DNA of 64,000 nt from Bog-756 sp963704585 (GTDB lineage Bacteria > Actinomycetota > Acidimicrobiia > Acidimicrobiales > RAAP-2): positions 1,178,001 through 1,242,000 of the forward strand of contig OY969919.1 in assembly GCA_963704585.1 (NCBI GenBank), read 5' to 3'. The translations under genes were made by a program, and so were the position numbers. Below the pieces are notes generated by a model, which searched no databases, had not been told where the DNA came from, and saw nothing but the letters and a program-made list of their open reading frames with translations. This document shows positions 14,905 through 23,400 of this stretch, in pieces; position 1 is the stretch's first letter; every line of letters begins with the position of its first letter.

Positions 14905-16890
14905 ATGACGGGACCTGTTCTCCGAAGGACCATCTCGTTCGCGAGTGCCGCGGCGCTCGTGGCTGGGCTCGCCCTCGCCGGCGCAGCACTGCCGGCATCG
15001 GCGGCGCCGGTGCTCTCGTTGACGGTCGACACGACCGCGGACCTGCCCGCGGTGAATCCGTCGAGCGGTGTCTGCACCGACAGCGCCGGGCTCTGCAGCC
15101 TGCGGGCAGCGATCCAGGTCTCCGACGCGCAGGTGGCGGGGTCGGTGACCGACGTGGCCGTGCCGGCAGGGACCTATGTCCTGAGTCACGGCATCCTGCC
15201 GATCACCAAGAACTCGATCGCCGTGACCGGAGCCGGCTCGTCCGCGACGGTCGTGAAGAACTCGAAGGCTGCGAAGCACGAGCTGGTGAGCGTCGCCGCC
15301 AAGGCGACTGCCGGCCTGTCGACGCTCGAGCTGACCGGCGGGACCGCAGGCACGAAGGGAGGCGGTGCACTGGTCAACTCGGGCACCGCCTCGCTCGACT
15401 CGGTGCTCGTGACCGCCAACTCGGCGGCGTCGGGGGGCGGTCTGACCAACGCCAGCGGTGCGACCCTCACGCTGACCGGCACGACCGTCTCGAACAACAC
15501 CGCGCTCGCCGCCGCGGTCGACAGCGCCCCCGGCGGCTCCGGCGGCGGCATCGTGAACGCCGGGCACCTGCAGCTCAACGGCAGCACCGTCTCGGGCAAC
15601 ATGGCCGGGCAGGGCGGCTTCGGCGGCTCCGACACGGCGGGCCGCGGCGGCAACGGCGGCGGCATCGTGAACACGGGCACCTTGACCGTCGGCTCGAGCA
15701 CGATCAGCGGCAACCAGGCCGGCACCGGCGGCGTCGGGCTCTCGAACAGCGAGCTCTCCGGCACAGGCGGGGACGGCGGCGGCATCTACTCGCCCGGCTC
15801 ACTGACCGTGACCGACAGCACCGTCTCGGGCAATGTCTCGGGCTACACCGGACCGCTCGGCGAGGCGCCCTTCCCGAGGGCCGGCAACGGCGGCGGCATC
15901 TGGAGCTCGGGACCGCTCCACGTGAGCGGGACCGCGTTCACCTCCGACACGAACTCCGAGCCGAACGGCACGTCCTTCGCCGAGCCGGGCGCGGGCGGCA
16001 GCGGCGGCGCGATCTTCGCCTCGGGCAACACGACGGTGACCTCGTCGACCTTCGTGGGCGACGCAGCCGGCCAGGGTGAGGCACAGGGAGCCGGCGCCGG
16101 TGGCGACGGGGGCGCCATCGCGAGCACCGGGACGCTGACGCTTACCGGTTCGACCCTCTCCGGCGACTCGGCGGGCAACGGTGGCGGTAGCGCGAACGGG
16201 GCGGACGGCGGCGGCCTCTATGTCGGCGGGGGCACCGCGACGGTGACAGGCGACACATTCTCGACCGACTCCAGCGGTGCCGGTGGCAACGCGATCCCGG
16301 TCGATCCCGGCTGCGCTCCGGCCGGCGTCGGCGGGGACGGGGGCGCGATCTACTCCTCGGCATCCCTCGCGGTGACCGACGCCACTCTCTCGGGCAACTC
16401 GGTCGGTGCGGGCGGCTTCCTGAGTCCCCCTTGCGCCGGTCAGGCTGCCGGCGGGGTCGGTGCCGGTCTCGCCGTCGGCAGCGGAACCGCGACCGTGTCG
16501 TGGGCGACGATCGCCGACAACGCGGACGGCATCGCCAATCTGGGTGGCACGGTGACCCTGACGGGGACGATCGTCGCCGACAGCACGAACGCGAACTGCT
16601 CGGGCACGATCTCCGAGACGGCCGGGTTCAACCTCGACAGCGGGACCACGTGCGGCTTCTCGGTCTCCTCGGACCTCAACGGTACGGAGCCACTGCTCGG
16701 ACCGCTCGCCGCCAACGGCGGACCGACCGAGACCCAGGCGCTGCAGACCGGAAGCCCGGCGGTCGACGCCGGTGGCACGGCGACGGCCGGTTGTCCGTCG
16801 ACCGACCAACGCGGCGATGCGCGACCGGACGAGGTTGCGGACAGCGGCGCCTGCGACATCGGCGCCTACGAATCGCAAGGTCTCGCCTAG
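14905..16890 (+). CDS. Secreted right-handed beta-helix protein (choice-of-anchor Q type)
   Basis: The 661-residue protein has a signal peptide (SFASAAALVAGLALAGAALPASA) and then TADLPA....C....CSLRAAI. That start is typical of polymorphic outer-membrane-protein-like beta-helices in Gram-positives. Some fifteen short rungs follow, of the type GG.I.N.GTLTV..STISGN and GGGIYS. It closes with LAANGGPTETQALQTGSPAV, CPSTDQRG and CDIGAYE, the choice-of-anchor Q signature. ATG at 14905 has GAGGTG upstream. Likely exported and wall-associated. Rungs are rich in Gly-Gly and Asn; function is unknown. Confidence 0.82.
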   Translation: MTGPVLRRTISFASAAALVAGLALAGAALPASAAPVLSLTVDTTADLPAVNPSSGVCTDSAGLCSLRAAIQVSDAQVAGSVTDVAVPAGTYVLSHGILPITKNSIAVTGAGSSATVVKNSKAAKHELVSVAAKATAGLSTLELTGGTAGTKGGGALVNSGTASLDSVLVTANSAASGGGLTNASGATLTLTGTTVSNNTALAAAVDSAPGGSGGGIVNAGHLQLNGSTVSGNMAGQGGFGGSDTAGRGGNGGGIVNTGTLTVGSSTISGNQAGTGGVGLSNSELSGTGGDGGGIYSPGSLTVTDSTVSGNVSGYTGPLGEAPFPRAGNGGGIWSSGPLHVSGTAFTSDTNSEPNGTSFAEPGAGGSGGAIFASGNTTVTSSTFVGDAAGQGEAQGAGAGGDGGAIASTGTLTLTGSTLSGDSAGNGGGSANGADGGGLYVGGGTATVTGDTFSTDSSGAGGNAIPVDPGCAPAGVGGDGGAIYSSASLAVTDATLSGNSVGAGGFLSPPCAGQAAGGVGAGLAVGSGTATVSWATIADNADGIANLGGTVTLTGTIVADSTNANCSGTISETAGFNLDSGTTCGFSVSSDLNGTEPLLGPLAANGGPTETQALQTGSPAVDAGGTATAGCPSTDQRGDARPDEVADSGACDIGAYESQGLA

Positions 16891-16899
16891 CCGGCACTG

Positions 16900-16936
16900 C
16901 CTCGCCGGCACATCGGTTCCGGCAGCTCCGGCGAGG
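16900..16936. terminator. Hairpin between convergent genes
   Basis: CCTCGCCGG at 16900-16908 and CCGGCGAGG at 16928-16936 form a perfect 9-bp stem with a 19-base loop. It fills the space between the beta-helix stop (16890) and the Gfo/Idh/MocA stop (16937). No T-tract follows. A bidirectional terminator or 3'-end stabiliser is inferred from position. Confidence 0.5.
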
Positions 16937-17910
16937 TCAGCGCGGGGGCTCGGTCCGCCAGGCCTCCATGACCCGCATGCACGCGAGTCCGTCGGCGAAC
17001 GACGTCCCGCGCGGCTCGCCGGTGACCAGCGATTCGCAGATGACGGACGTCCAGGCCACCATCGCCTCGGTGTGCGGGGCGCCCGGTGGCGGAGCGAACG
17101 ACCACTGCTCCGTCGTACCGTCCTGCCGCTTGAGGGAGACGCGTGCGTCGCCGACGTTCTCGACCGCGCCCTCCGATCCGAGCACGACGATGCGCGGGGT
17201 CACCGGCGCGCCCGACGCGAAGGACGAGTCGACCGTCGCCCGCGCGCCCGACGCGACCTCGATCCACCCGGTGAACGCGTCCTCCGCATCGCAGGGGTGG
17301 AGCGTCCCGTCGCCATCGGGCCGTTCGGGCACCGTCACCCACGTCGTCGCGCCGGCCCGGACGGCCTCGCCGAGGAGCCATCGCACCAGATCGATCGCGT
17401 GCGACCCGAAGGCGCCGATCCAGCCGCCCCCGAGCGAACGGTCGAAGAGCCACCCCCACGGACGGAGGGGCGCCCGCGATCCCGAGGTGTAGGCGGTGTA
17501 CGCGAGGTGCTCGGGCCGTCCGATCGCACCGGACGCGACGAGCGACGCCAGCGCGAGCCGTGCCGGCTGGTGTCGGAACTCGAAGTTGACGAAGTTGGCG
17601 ACCCCGGCCGCCGAGGCGGCCTCGGTCATCCGGCCCGCCTCTTCCACCGAGCGACCGAAGGGCTTGTCGCAGAGGACCGCGCGACCCGCGTCGATCGCCC
17701 GGGTGACGTGCTCCTCGTGCAGGAACGGCGGGGAGTGCACCGCTACGAGGTCGACCGTCGACCGGCAGAGCGCGCGGACAGCTGCGGATCGCGCGCGCTC
17801 ACCACGTCGACCACGGTGCAGCCGACCGCACGGAAGGCCGGCGCGACGACCCGCGCGCCGAACCCGGTGCCGACGACGCCGACCCGCGGCGCGGTGCCGT
17901 CCGGCGTCAT
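16937..17910 (-). pseudogene. Gfo/Idh/MocA family oxidoreductase, single-base frameshift
   Basis: The N-terminal part begins at ATG 17910 with RVGVVGTGFGARVVAPAF, a Rossmann GxGxxG, and runs to ARDP. The frame then shifts near 17785, and the next frame continues AVRALCRSTVDLVAVHSPPF, HEEHVTRAIDAGRAVLCDKP and the C-terminal dehydrogenase domain (GGGWIGAFGSHAID). One added C on the + strand after 17785 would restore a 324-residue protein of normal length. CDKPFG is the family's (E/D)KP motif. ATG overlaps the GNAT stop (ATGA). It is either a recent pseudogene or a sequencing error in a G/C run. The sugar or inositol-like substrate is unknown. Confidence 0.75.
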
Positions 17911-18332
17911 CGGTCGCGCTCCAGCCGTTTCCCGAGGCTCACCGCCGCGTCCTCCGCGAACCCGAGGTGCCGGTAGAACTCGACCGCGCGCCGGTTGGAG
18001 GTGCGGACCTGCAGGTTGATCTTGGCGCACCCCATCCCGCGGAGGATCGCCTCGGCGGCGTCCATCAGATGCCGGCCGCACCCCCGACCACGGTGGTCGG
18101 GATGCACGGCGAGGTAGTTGATCCACCCCCGATGTCCGTCGTAGCCGACCATGGCGCTCCCGACCACGGTGCCGCCGTCGACGAGCACCAACAGGTGCTC
18201 GGGATCGTGGGCCAGCTTCCGCTCGATGTCACGACGGGAATCGTTCCACGGACGCACCAGGTCGCACGACTCCCACAGGGTGACCGTCCCGTCGAGGTCC
18301 CCCCACTCGAACGGACGGATCGTCGGCGCCAT
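17907..18332 (-). CDS. GNAT family N-acetyltransferase (YpeA-like)
   Basis: The 141-residue protein has the GNAT core: TIRPFEWGDLDGTVTLW at the start, VGSAMVGYDGHRGWINYLAV (beta-4), HPDHRGRGCGRHLM for the acetyl-CoA pyrophosphate loop, and AVEFYRHLGF at the end. Length and pattern match E. coli YpeA-like acetyltransferases, whose substrates are mostly unknown. The stop overlaps the start of the oxidoreductase gene. It is divergent from the ECF sigma gene at 18437. Confidence 0.85.
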   Translation of the reverse strand: MAPTIRPFEWGDLDGTVTLWESCDLVRPWNDSRRDIERKLAHDPEHLLVLVDGGTVVGSAMVGYDGHRGWINYLAVHPDHRGRGCGRHLMDAAEAILRGMGCAKINLQVRTSNRRAVEFYRHLGFAEDAAVSLGKRLERDR

Positions 18333-18359
18333 CCTCGCAGGTCTAGCAAACCGCTCTGC

Positions 18360-18384
18360 GAACCTTTTCGGCTCCCCCTGCGTC
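18360..18384 (+). promoter_or_regulatory. ECF-type promoter upstream of the sigma/DUF4349 pair
   Basis: GAACC at 18360-18364, then 16 bases, then CGTC at 18381-18384. This fits the AAC(C).....CGTC architecture recognised by many actinobacterial ECF sigma factors. It lies 53 bases before the sigma ATG at 18437 and would make the sigma factor autoregulated. Confidence 0.5.
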
Positions 18385-18436
18385 ACTCTTGCTGGAGGAA
18401 GGACGTGCCGATGATCCGACGGAGGGGGTGAGACGG

Positions 18437-18985
18437 ATGGCCGGAGGCGCCGAGCTGGCGGGCCTCGAGCGTTGGCTCGAGGAGAGCTATGCACCGTCCT
18501 TCCGCACGGCCTGCCTCATCCTCGGCAACCGGAGCGACGCCGAGGAGGCCGTCCAGGAGGCGTTCCTCCGCGCCTGGCGGTTCCGCGACTCGCTCGCCGA
18601 CGGCGCCGACGTTCGGCCGTGGCTCTACCGGGTCGTGGTCAACACGTGCAACTCGAAGCTGCGCACCGAGATCCCGCATCGCGACCACCGCGCCGCGGAC
18701 CGCGACCTCGTCGACGTCGCCACGTCCGGGGACGAGTCCGCGACGACCATGACGACCCACGACCTCACCACCGCGCTCCGCGACCTCCCGCTCCATCTCC
18801 GGGTGGTCGTCGTCCTCCGCTACTACGCCGACCTGTCCGAGCGCGAGATCGCGACCGCGATCGGCCGCCGGCCCGGCACGGTCAAGTCGCGGCTCCACGA
18901 GGCCCGGCGCCTGCTCGCCGCGCATCCCGCCCTCTCCGACCGACAGGATCTGGAGCGGGCACCCGAACCCGAGGTGCAACGATGA
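18437..18985 (+). CDS. ECF (group 4) RNA polymerase sigma factor
   Basis: The 182-residue protein has region 2 (FRTACLILGNRSDAEEAVQE, FLRAWRF, WLYRVVVNTCNSKLR) and region 4 (LRDLPLHLRVVVVLRYYADL, ATAIGRRPGTVKSRLHEARRLL). ATG at 18437 follows GGAGGG. Its stop overlaps the ATG of the DUF4349 membrane protein (ATGA). That position is normally held by an anti-sigma factor, so the neighbour is probably its regulator. A candidate self-recognised promoter lies at 18360-18384. Confidence 0.9.
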   Translation: MAGGAELAGLERWLEESYAPSFRTACLILGNRSDAEEAVQEAFLRAWRFRDSLADGADVRPWLYRVVVNTCNSKLRTEIPHRDHRAADRDLVDVATSGDESATTMTTHDLTTALRDLPLHLRVVVVLRYYADLSEREIATAIGRRPGTVKSRLHEARRLLAAHPALSDRQDLERAPEPEVQR

Positions 18986-20136
18986 CCATGCTCGACGACG
19001 ACCGGCTCTCTGCACTGCTCGGCGAGGTGGCCGCCGGGATCGACGTCCCCGGGGACGGTCCGCGCCGCATCCTCGACGCGGCCGCCGAGTCGGTCCGCGC
19101 GGAGCGGCGCGTGCGCCCCCTCGTCCCGCGCACGAGGAAGGCACGCGTGCTGGGGATCGCAGCGGCCGTCCTGGTGGTGGCCGGTGCGGTGACCGCCGTG
19201 GAGGGGGGCCCCGGCACGACGATCCACTCGACCGCCTCGGGTCCGACCGTGCCGGCACCGCACGCATCGACGGGTCCGGTGGCGCAAGGACGGTCGAAGG
19301 TGGCGGGCACCCCGAACGCTCTCGGATCGGCCGGCGTCGCGGTGAGCCCGCCCGCCAACTCGCCGTCCGCATCCGGCCCCCAGGCGGGAACCGGCTCGGC
19401 GAGCCCGTCCCCGGTCGCACCGCCGCTCCCGACCGGTTCGGTCGGCCAGTCGGCGAAGGTCGAGATGACCGGCAGCGTCGATCTCGCGATCGGGAACGGC
19501 TCGCTGAGCACCGTCGTCGACAAGCTGACCGGTGCGGCGACCGGCGCCGGCGGTTTCGTGGCCAGCTCCAACCTGCAGTCGGGGAGCGGTGGGAACGGGC
19601 CGCAGTCCTACGGGACCCTCGTCCTCCAGGTGCCCCAGCCGTCCTTCGGCGGAGTCCTCACCCAGGTCGAGGGTGTCGCAAAGGTCACCTCGGTGAACAC
19701 GACCTCGACCGATGTGACCGGGCAGTACGTCGACCTGCAGGCGCGGATCAGCGCGCTCGAGGCGAGCCGGCAGCAGTACCTCACGATCCTGTCCAAGGCC
19801 ACCTCGATCGGCGACATCCTGGCGGTCCAGAGCCAGCTCGACACCATCCAGAGCCAGATCGAGCAGCTCCAGGGGCAGCTCAACGTCCTCGACAGCCAGA
19901 CAAGCTACGGGACGCTCACCGTCTCGCTCTCGTCGACGGGCCACCGCCCCGTGCCGCCACCGGCGCCCGCGTCGGGGCTGCGGACCGCCTGGCACGACTC
20001 GGTCGGCGGCTTCGTGGCCGGCATCGAGTGGCTGGTCCGGATCGCCGGTCCGACGCTCTTCGTGCTGCTCGTCGTGGGCACTCTGGCGGTGGTCGGTCGG
20101 TTCGCCTGGCGTGCCGCGCGGCGCCGGCTCCTCTGA
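18982..20136 (+). CDS. DUF4349 membrane protein, likely anti-sigma partner
   Basis: The 384-residue protein has a cytosolic N-terminus (1-52: DDDRLSALLGEVAAGIDVPG) and a membrane helix at ~56-72 (LGIAAAVLVVAGAVTAV). A long Pro/Ser/Gly linker follows, then a DUF4349 domain: VDKLTGAATGAGGFVASSN, QVPQPSFGGVL, DVTGQYVDLQARISALEA, a coiled coil to LNVLD, and TSYGTLTVSLS. A C-terminal helix near 354-370 closes it. The ATGA overlap with the ECF sigma gene suggests that the N-terminus holds sigma and the external domain senses the envelope; that role is inferred, since no zinc finger is present. Confidence 0.8.
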   Translation: MTMLDDDRLSALLGEVAAGIDVPGDGPRRILDAAAESVRAERRVRPLVPRTRKARVLGIAAAVLVVAGAVTAVEGGPGTTIHSTASGPTVPAPHASTGPVAQGRSKVAGTPNALGSAGVAVSPPANSPSASGPQAGTGSASPSPVAPPLPTGSVGQSAKVEMTGSVDLAIGNGSLSTVVDKLTGAATGAGGFVASSNLQSGSGGNGPQSYGTLVLQVPQPSFGGVLTQVEGVAKVTSVNTTSTDVTGQYVDLQARISALEASRQQYLTILSKATSIGDILAVQSQLDTIQSQIEQLQGQLNVLDSQTSYGTLTVSLSSTGHRPVPPPAPASGLRTAWHDSVGGFVAGIEWLVRIAGPTLFVLLVVGTLAVVGRFAWRAARRRLL

Positions 20137-20282
20137 GCTGGGCGAACGGTCACCTCGCGCCGGAGGCCACCGTCGGCCCTGCCGCGACCCGGTCGCCGGG
20201 GCCGGCGCCGTGCAACCGGTGTTCTCCCTGCTCGCGGGCGTGGTCGGCTCAAGGTCGCCCGCGAACTGGTCGATCTCCGAGC

Positions 20283-22886
20283 ATGGCACTGGGGGGGTTG
20301 CGCCGGTACGTGTCCGCCGAAGTACTCGGCGGGAACTTCGCCGCGATCCTCTTCATGGGGCCGATCGCCGCGGTCGCCATCATGGGGCTCGGCGCGCTCC
20401 ACCTGGTCGCCCCGACCCCCATCTGGCTGGTCCCCGTCATCCTGGTCGGCGGCCAGCTCCTCACCGCCGCGACCGGAACGCTCTGGAATCAAGCCCGCAC
20501 CCGGGCGAGGCTCCACCTCTGGATCGCGACCCAGTCGGTCGTGGTCACCGCCACGATCTACGCGATCGGATGGGGTCCCGCCCTCTCGATCGGTCTCGTC
20601 CTCATCGGCCAGAACACCCTCGTCCGTGCCGGCTCCGACTCCGAGCGGGCGATCCTCGGGTGGACCCTGGCGTGCCTCGCCGCCGGAGAGCTCTGCATCG
20701 CCCTCGGGTGGGCGCCTTCCCTCATCCCGGTCCCGCAGGTGCACGGGCTCGCCGTCCTGATGGCGATCGGCATCGCGTTCTCCTACCGCTCCCTCCGCCT
20801 TGCGGTCATCGAGCAGGAGGAGGCGGCCGCGCTCACCGAGAGCCGCGAGCGGCGGTTCCGTGCTCTCGTGCAGAGCTCCTCCGACCTTGTCTTCGTCGTC
20901 GACACGACCGGCGCCGTGACGTACGCGAGCCCCTCGTGCCGCAAAGTGCTCGGCTATGAGCCCGAGCTGCTCCTCGGGTCCGACGCCGGGGAGCTGGTCC
21001 ACGGGGACGACATCGAGGCGCTCCGGTCCGGACTCGTCCGGGCCGCGGAGATCGCGAACGGCTCGGCCGAGTTCCTCATCCGGGTCCGGCACCAGGAGGG
21101 CCGCTGGATATGGCTCGAAGGCCTGGCCACCAACCTCTTCGACGATCCCTCCGTCGAAGGGATGGTCGTCAACGCGCGCGACGTGACCGAGCGCACCCAG
21201 CGGCTCGAGCGGCAGACGGCCATCTCGGAGATGGGCCGCGAGCTCCTCCGCGCGACGACGCTCGAGGAGACCGTGACCGTGGCGACCGCAGCCATCGGAC
21301 GGGTGGTCGAGGCCGCGCGCTGCCGGATCGTGGAAGCGTCCGCCGAGCCTTCGTCCCCTGATCCCCCGGTCGGGTCCGGCGCCGACGACGCCGCGGACGT
21401 CCCGAGCCTCCGCGTGCCGATCGGCGACCCGAACCGGCCGCTCGCCCACATCGAGGTGTCGGGTGCCGACGTCGCGAACCTCGAGAACGCCCAGTTCGTC
21501 GGCAGCGTCGCGAGCATCGTGTCCTCCGCGATGGTCCGTATCCGCGCCGAGGACGCGATCCGGCACCAGGCGATGCACGACCCGCTGACCGGGCTGCCCA
21601 ACCGGGCGCTCTTCAACGACCGGCTCACCCAGGCGCTCGGCCGGCTCGGTCGCAGCGGCGGGTTCGCGGCGGTGATGATCGTCGACCTCGACGGCTTCAA
21701 GACCGTGAACGACAGTCTCGGCCACCTCGCCGGTGACGCACTGCTCATGTCGGTGGCAGACCGGTTCGGCGCACGGCTGCGCGGGTTCGACACCATCGCG
21801 CGCCTCGGCGGCGACGAGTTCGCGCTCCTCTTCGACGGCCTCGACGCGCCCGCGCAGGCCGGCGTGCTCGCCCAGCGGGTGCTCGACGCCCTGGTCGTCC
21901 CCCTCCCGCTTCCCGACCGCGACGTCGCGATCGGCGCGAGCGTCGGGATCGCCTGCACCGCCGACGCGTCGACCGACGCCGACCGCCTCCTGGCGGACGC
22001 GGACGCGGCCATGTACCTCGCCAAGCGGGAGGGCAAGGGCTGCTACCGCATCTTCGAGTCGGCGATGCACACCGCCGCGGTCGAGCGGATGAACCTCGAG
22101 CAGGAGCTCCGTCTGGCGGTGCGCAACCGAGCGCTCACCGTCTTCTACCAACCCATCGTCGACACCGCGACCGGCCGGGTCACGTCGTTCGAGGCGCTCG
22201 CCCGTTGGAACCACCCGACGAGGGGATTCGTGCCGCCGGACACGTTCATCCCGGTCGCCGAGGAGGCCGGTCTCATCGTCGACCTCGGGCGCGACATCCT
22301 CACCGAGGCGTGCCGGCAGGCGAGCGAGTGGCACGCACGGCTCCCTGACCGCCGGCCGAGCGTCTCGGTCAACGCCTCCCGCCTCCAGCTCGCGAATCCG
22401 ACCTTCGTGGAGCACGTGACCGACGCGCTCGCCCGCACCGGACTCGAGCCCTCCGCCCTCATCGTCGAAGTGACCGAGTCGATCCTCGCCTCGGAGTCGC
22501 GCCAGGTCATCGCCACCCTCGACGAGCTCCGCCGGCACGGGGTGCGTGTCGCGATCGACGACTTCGGGACCGGCTACTCGTCGTTCGCCGCGCTCGCCGA
22601 GCTCCCGATCGACATCCTGAAGATCGACAAGCGCTTCATCGACAACCTGACCGACCACGACCAGGGCCGTGGATTCGTCACTGCGATCCTCCACCTCGCG
22701 GACACCCTTCGCCTCGAGACGACCGCCGAGGGGGTCGAGCGGGTCGACCAGCGCGAGGCGCTCGCGGACCTCGGATGCACCCACATCCAGGGCTACCTCT
22801 TCTCGCCGCCGATGACCGGCGACAGGACCCACGAGTACCTGGCGAGCGACCGCAGCATCGACGAGGCGAGCCTGGCGCTGCGCTAA
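20283..22886 (+). CDS. Membrane PAS-GGDEF-EAL cyclic-di-GMP protein
   Basis: The 867-residue protein starts with about five or six membrane helices (to ~175). A PAS domain follows (~195-305, SSSDLVFVVDTTGAVTYASP), then a degenerate GAF-like stretch, GGDEF (509-513) with an RxxD inhibitory site five residues before it (RGFD), and EAL (637-639). The EAL residues are complete: FEALARW, VNAS, DDFGTGYSS, LKIDKRFI, AEGVE. Both diguanylate cyclase and phosphodiesterase activities look possible, so direction may depend on the PAS or membrane signal. ATG at 20283; upstream in-frame sequence is non-coding in style. No operon partner. Confidence 0.9.
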   Translation: MALGGLRRYVSAEVLGGNFAAILFMGPIAAVAIMGLGALHLVAPTPIWLVPVILVGGQLLTAATGTLWNQARTRARLHLWIATQSVVVTATIYAIGWGPALSIGLVLIGQNTLVRAGSDSERAILGWTLACLAAGELCIALGWAPSLIPVPQVHGLAVLMAIGIAFSYRSLRLAVIEQEEAAALTESRERRFRALVQSSSDLVFVVDTTGAVTYASPSCRKVLGYEPELLLGSDAGELVHGDDIEALRSGLVRAAEIANGSAEFLIRVRHQEGRWIWLEGLATNLFDDPSVEGMVVNARDVTERTQRLERQTAISEMGRELLRATTLEETVTVATAAIGRVVEAARCRIVEASAEPSSPDPPVGSGADDAADVPSLRVPIGDPNRPLAHIEVSGADVANLENAQFVGSVASIVSSAMVRIRAEDAIRHQAMHDPLTGLPNRALFNDRLTQALGRLGRSGGFAAVMIVDLDGFKTVNDSLGHLAGDALLMSVADRFGARLRGFDTIARLGGDEFALLFDGLDAPAQAGVLAQRVLDALVVPLPLPDRDVAIGASVGIACTADASTDADRLLADADAAMYLAKREGKGCYRIFESAMHTAAVERMNLEQELRLAVRNRALTVFYQPIVDTATGRVTSFEALARWNHPTRGFVPPDTFIPVAEEAGLIVDLGRDILTEACRQASEWHARLPDRRPSVSVNASRLQLANPTFVEHVTDALARTGLEPSALIVEVTESILASESRQVIATLDELRRHGVRVAIDDFGTGYSSFAALAELPIDILKIDKRFIDNLTDHDQGRGFVTAILHLADTLRLETTAEGVERVDQREALADLGCTHIQGYLFSPPMTGDRTHEYLASDRSIDEASLALR

Positions 22887-22898
22887 ACCGCGAAGCGT

Positions 22899-23363
22899 TC
22901 AGGACGCGTCGCCGACCGCTCGGTCCGGCTTCGGACCGGGTGCGACGAGCTCGATCGCCAGCCCGTCGGGGTCGCGCAACTGCAGCGAGGGGTTGCCGTT
23001 CTCCGGCGTCACGCCGTCGTGGGCGATGCCGAGCTCGGTCAGCCGTTCGGCCCACACCTCGAGCGATCGGCCGTCCGGCACCGCGAACGCGAGGTGGTCG
23101 AGCCGTGCACCGCAAACTGCGACGGGGGGCGCTCCGTCGACCGCCCGGTCACCGTGCGGCGTGAGCACGACGACGACCCCCGAGGCGCGGTGGCGCAGCG
23201 CCACGAAACCGAGGGCTTCGTCGGCCGCATACGGCTCGAGCCCGAGCGCGGTCGTGTACCACGAGGCGCTCGCGGTCACGTCGCCGACGAGCAGCTGCAC
23301 GTGCGACAGCCCGGTGATCGGCGCGGTGCCGGACTCGGCGCGGCGCGCGCCACCCTCGCTCAA
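22899..23363 (-). CDS. VOC (glyoxalase/bleomycin-resistance) family protein
   Basis: The 154-residue protein has both beta-alpha-beta-beta-beta halves of a vicinal oxygen chelate fold: LSHVQLLVGDVTASASWYT, GLEPYAADEALGFVAL, then DHLAFAV and SLQLRDPDGLAIELVAPGP. His/Glu positions for a metal (H21, H91, E near 140) are visible. The substrate is unknown. Its stop lies 12 bases from that of the GGDEF-EAL gene, convergent. Confidence 0.85.
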   Translation of the reverse strand: MSEGGARRAESGTAPITGLSHVQLLVGDVTASASWYTTALGLEPYAADEALGFVALRHRASGVVVVLTPHGDRAVDGAPPVAVCGARLDHLAFAVPDGRSLEVWAERLTELGIAHDGVTPENGNPSLQLRDPDGLAIELVAPGPKPDRAVGDAS

Positions 23364-23400
23364 CCCGACGATCCCCCCGTCGTGCCCGTGCGGACGCGGG

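Noticed and set aside
19905..22832. A 975-codon open frame antisense to the GGDEF-EAL gene
   Set aside because: Low-complexity Arg/Asp/Glu/Gly composition with no domain-like pattern; it mirrors a strongly supported coding gene.
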